Assembly: GCA_023228185.1 (NCBI GenBank)
Contig: JALOBQ010000036.1
Coordinates: 1 to 8,228, forward strand
DNA: 8,228 nt
Reading direction: 5' to 3'
Origin: Candidatus Omnitrophota bacterium
GTDB lineage: Bacteria; Omnitrophota; Gorgyraeia; Gygaellales; Profunditerraquicolaceae
The position numbers and the translations under genes are program-made. Under the pieces are notes generated by a model, which ran no database searches, was not told the origin of the DNA, and saw only the letters and a list, made by a program, of their open reading frames with translations. Shown here piece after piece: positions 6,382 to 8,228 of this stretch; positions within the stretch are counted from its first letter, which is position 1; every line of letters starts with the position of its first letter.

Positions 6382-7170
6382 ATGGCTGAAAATGATATTT
6401 TAAAACAGATCGTGGCGCGTAAAAAAGAACGCTTGCTTATCGCAAAACAGCAGTTAAGCGAAGAGATGCTTAAAGAAAAAATCACAGGGCTTGCGCCTAC
6501 GCGGGGATTCTTAGAGGCGATTAATAAGCCAAAACAGATCGCCTTGATCGCTGAAATTAAAAAGGCTTCTCCTTCCAAAGGAGTGATCCGAGAGGATTTT
6601 TCTTTGGAGCAGATTGCTAAAAGTTACGCTGAAGCAGGCGCGCAAGCAATTTCTGTCCTAACGGAAGAAGATTTTTTTCAAGGCTCGCCGGAATATATTA
6701 ATATTGTTAAAAACGCGGCCAATTTGCCTATTTTAAGAAAGGATTTTATCCTGGAAAGTTATCAGGTTTATGAATCCCGTTTTTTAGGGGCTGACGCGAT
6801 ACTTTTGATCGCTGATCTTTTGCCTAAGGATAAACTAAAAGAGTTTATCCTGATTGCTGAAGGCCTGGGTATGGATTATCTGGTGGAAGTGCATGATCAG
6901 AAGGAGTTAAAAAAAGTGTTAAGTTTAAATGTCCCGATAATCGGGATTAACAACCGCTCATTGCGCACGCTGGAAGTGGATTTTAAAACCACGGAAAATC
7001 TTTTTACGCTTATTCCTAAAGGTAAAGTCGTTGTGGTGGAAAGCGGGATTAAAAATTATCAGGACATATTGTTTTTAAAGATTCTCGGCGCAAGCGCCGT
7101 GCTCATCGGCACGGCTTTTATGACCGCGGCGGATATTAAAAATAAAGTTGAAGAGGTTATGGGTTGGTAA
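6382..7170 (+). CDS. trpC: Indole-3-glycerol-phosphate synthase
   Basis: Closes the indole ring: carboxyphenylamino-deoxyribulose phosphate to indole-glycerol phosphate, with loss of CO2 and water. It is a single (beta/alpha)8 barrel of 262 residues, not fused to TrpF as in E. coli. Catalytic residues are visible: Glu58 and Lys60 in AEIKKASPSKG, Lys120 in LRKDFI, Glu169 in LVEVHD, Asn190 in IGINNR, and Glu220-Ser221 in VESG. The phosphate-binding LIGTAF is at 241-246. AAGGAG at 6363-6368 lies 13 bases before the ATG, a long spacing. One base separates it from trpD. The only tryptophan is the last residue, and its TGG codon (7165-7167) overlaps the TTG start codon of trpF. Confidence 0.97.
   Translation: MAENDILKQIVARKKERLLIAKQQLSEEMLKEKITGLAPTRGFLEAINKPKQIALIAEIKKASPSKGVIREDFSLEQIAKSYAEAGAQAISVLTEEDFFQGSPEYINIVKNAANLPILRKDFILESYQVYESRFLGADAILLIADLLPKDKLKEFILIAEGLGMDYLVEVHDQKELKKVLSLNVPIIGINNRSLRTLEVDFKTTENLFTLIPKGKVVVVESGIKNYQDILFLKILGASAVLIGTAFMTAADIKNKVEEVMGW
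7086..7119 (+). other. Overlapping hairpins inside the 3' part of trpC
   Basis: CGGCG (7086-7090) can pair with CGCCG (7095-7099) around a CAAG loop. Alternatively GCCGTGC (7096-7102) pairs perfectly over seven bases with GCACGGC (7109-7115) around a six-base loop, followed at once by four Ts (7116-7119). The two share 7096-7099 and so exclude each other, which is the geometry of an attenuator. However, the stretch encodes the conserved phosphate-binding end of TrpC and the T run is short, so codon constraint is a real alternative. Confidence 0.3.
7151..7156 (+). promoter_or_regulatory. Shine-Dalgarno that fixes the TTG start of trpF
   Basis: AAGAGG lies seven bases before the TTG at 7164, inside the end of trpC. 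No ATG or GTG in the trpF frame lies before its conserved KICGIT, so this spacing supports TTG as the start. Confidence 0.7.
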
Positions 7171-7784
7171 AAGTAAAGATTTGCGGGATTACTAATTTAG
7201 AGGATGCCTTAGCGAGTGCGCTTTTTGGGGCTGACGCGATTGGTTTTGTTTTTTATCAAGGTTCCTGCCGTTATATTAATCCTCTGAAAGCCGCTAAGAT
7301 CGCCAGGATCCTGCCTGCGAAGGTTAAAAAGATTGGCGTATTTTTTAACCCGACTGCCGCTTACCTTAAAAAGGTTAGCTCTATCTGTAAACTGGATTTT
7401 TTGCAGTTGCACGGCGATGAAACAATCGAGTTTTGCCGGGCGTTTAAGCGCAAGAAATTGATTAAATCTTTCCGCGTAAATAAAACTCTCGACTACGGAG
7501 AAATAAATAAATATCCGGTGAAGGCGTTGCTTTTTGACAGTTTTAACGAGAATTTGCCCGGAGGCACGGGAAAGAAGTTTGATTGGAAAATACTTTTATC
7601 AGCCGGCAGGAAAAATAAGCCGATTTTTTTATCCGGCGGGCTTACGCCGAAAAATGTCGCTAAAGCGATAAAAATTGTTAAACCGGATTGGGTCGATGCT
7701 TCCAGCTGCCTGGAATCCGGCCCAGGCAAAAAGAACCACCGTAAAATCAAAGAGTTTATCAAGGCGGCTAAAACCGCGGGATGA
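7164..7784 (+). CDS. trpF: Phosphoribosylanthranilate isomerase
   Basis: Amadori rearrangement of phosphoribosyl-anthranilate to carboxyphenylamino-deoxyribulose phosphate, the substrate of TrpC. It is a (beta/alpha)8 barrel of 206 residues, the normal stand-alone size. General base Cys7 sits in VKICGIT, QLHGDE is at 81-86, general acid Asp125 in LLFDS, GGTGKKFDW at 133-141, and the phosphate-binding FLSGGL (155-160) and SSCLESGPG (180-188) are present. The usual SPRYV-type motif reads SCRYI (34-38), a Pro-to-Cys variant. Translation starts at TTG, placed by AAGAGG seven bases upstream and by the family's MxVKICG N-terminus. The gene overlaps trpC by seven bases. It ends in TGA within ATGA, whose ATG opens only a three-codon frame. 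Confidence 0.95.
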   Translation: MVKVKICGITNLEDALASALFGADAIGFVFYQGSCRYINPLKAAKIARILPAKVKKIGVFFNPTAAYLKKVSSICKLDFLQLHGDETIEFCRAFKRKKLIKSFRVNKTLDYGEINKYPVKALLFDSFNENLPGGTGKKFDWKILLSAGRKNKPIFLSGGLTPKNVAKAIKIVKPDWVDASSCLESGPGKKNHRKIKEFIKAAKTAG

Positions 7785-7795
7785 ATTTGTAAAAA

Positions 7796-8098
7796 ATGAA
7801 AAAATGCCCGTTTTGCGCGGAACTTATTCAGGACCAAGCGTTGAAGTGCCGCTATTGCGGCGAGTTCTTAAAGAAAAAACGTAAATGGTTGAATTGCGTT
7901 TTCGGCTGCCTGATTGCCGTAATCGCTTTATTTTTATTTGTGAATATCCTTTTCTATTTATCATTTCTTATGTTAAAATTCTTTTTGTATAAACTTTCGC
8001 AAACAGGCGCAACAGCCGCGCAATCCTGGATGCCGTTTTCCTGGGATAATCTGCGTTTGATGTTGATGAATTTAAGCAGCGCGGGGAGAAAGTTTTAA
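7796..8098 (+). CDS. Small zinc-ribbon membrane protein within the trp operon
   Basis: I do not recognise a named gene. The 100 residues begin with a zinc ribbon: Cys4-Pro-Phe-Cys7 and Cys18-Arg-Tyr-Cys21-Gly-Glu, the common CPFCAE...C..CGE form. A basic patch KKKRK (26-30) follows, then a long hydrophobic stretch from about 32 to 66. It could be one long or two short membrane helices, with Asn50 near the middle. The tail (67-100) is short and polar and contains two of the three tryptophans. By the positive-inside rule the ribbon should face the cytoplasm. The gene lies 11 bases after trpF and 35 before trpB, with only a weak ribosome site (GGG at 7778-7780). Three Trp in 100 residues contrasts with four in the 990 residues of TrpG, D, C and F together. 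The function is unknown, and a catalytic role in Trp synthesis is unlikely. Confidence 0.8.
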   Translation: MKKCPFCAELIQDQALKCRYCGEFLKKKRKWLNCVFGCLIAVIALFLFVNILFYLSFLMLKFFLYKLSQTGATAAQSWMPFSWDNLRLMLMNLSSAGRKF

Positions 8099-8133
8099 AA
8101 AACAAGAGAGTAAAATTTTGAGGTTAATTTCAA

Positions 8134-8228
8134 ATGAGTAAAATAATTAAACAAAGCGGTAGATTCGGCCCTTTCGGGGGAAAATTCGTCCCGGAAACGT
8201 TGATCTACGCTTTAGAAGAGTTGGACCA
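8134..8228 (+). CDS. trpB: Tryptophan synthase beta subunit, 5' fragment
   Basis: Pyridoxal-phosphate enzyme that condenses indole with serine to make tryptophan, normally as a complex with TrpA. Only the first 31 residues are in the window before the right edge cuts the gene. They carry the conserved N-terminal signature GRFGPFGGKFVPETLIYALE at about 9-28, the counterpart of the common GRFGPYGGRFVPETL, and include none of the PLP-binding lysine region. TGAGG (8119-8123) lies ten bases before the ATG. It follows trpF functionally but is separated from it by the zinc-ribbon ORF. trpA would be expected further right and cannot be assessed. Confidence 0.92.
   Translation, partial: MSKIIKQSGRFGPFGGKFVPETLIYALEELD

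Noticed and set aside
7227..7240. Fourteen-base exact match between trpF (7227-7240) and trpC (6787-6800)
   Set aside because: Both copies encode the Gly-Ala-Asp-Ala-Ile motif common in (beta/alpha)8 barrels; flanks do not match, so a shared motif with similar codon use is enough.
7764..7777. Small hairpin GCGG/CCGC at the end of trpF as a terminator
   Set aside because: Only four base pairs, and it is followed by an A-rich stretch and not a T run.
8117..8134. TTTGA/TCAAA pairing around the trpB ribosome site as a translational switch
   Set aside because: A five-pair, mostly A-T stem is too weak to support a regulatory claim.

Overview
The window is one unbroken, co-directional run of bacterial housekeeping genes on the + strand, with moderate G+C and tight packing. 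Two intergenic gaps made largely of short repeats are the exception. The order is rho - rpmE - prfA - prmC - murA - trpG - trpD - trpC - trpF - small zinc-ribbon membrane protein - trpB (cut by the right edge). Every gene but the zinc-ribbon ORF is recognisable from family motifs. The core rho/rpmE/prfA/prmC/murA neighbourhood resembles the one known in Bacillus subtilis (murAB-rho-rpmE-tdk-prfA-prmC), so this is an old bacterial gene cluster. A full MurA indicates a peptidoglycan maker. The heptad-repeat gaps remind me of uncultured Omnitrophota-type genomes, but this taxonomic guess is weak and rests on general impression.

Region 1 (1-1550) holds Rho, the termination helicase, whose true start probably lies left of the window, and ribosomal protein L31 of the zinc-binding type. 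Region 2 (1237-1346 and 1551-1711) holds the two gaps flanking rpmE. They carry period-7 tracts: a C-free part built on TAGTANN and a G-poor part built on CCTANNA. Long stretches are shared between the gaps. Region 3 (1712-3545) has release factor RF1 overlapped by PrmC, the methyltransferase that modifies RF1's GGQ glutamine. Region 4 (3551-4813) is MurA, which carries the fosfomycin-target cysteine.

Region 5 (4810-8228) is a tryptophan operon fused to murA by an ATGA overlap. TrpG supplies ammonia for anthranilate synthase, TrpD makes phosphoribosyl-anthranilate, TrpF isomerises it, TrpC closes the indole ring and TrpB finishes tryptophan. trpE is not here and trpA is not seen (it may follow trpB). 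No leader peptide or attenuator precedes trpG. Most junctions are overlaps or gaps of a few bases, so translational coupling is likely.

The points most worth a second look are the heptad arrays directly downstream of rho, which look like regularly spaced Rho-loading RNA, and the tryptophan-containing zinc-ribbon/membrane ORF inserted between trpF and trpB. The trpC-trpF junction is third: trpC's only Trp codon overlaps the TTG start of trpF, with two mutually exclusive hairpins just upstream.
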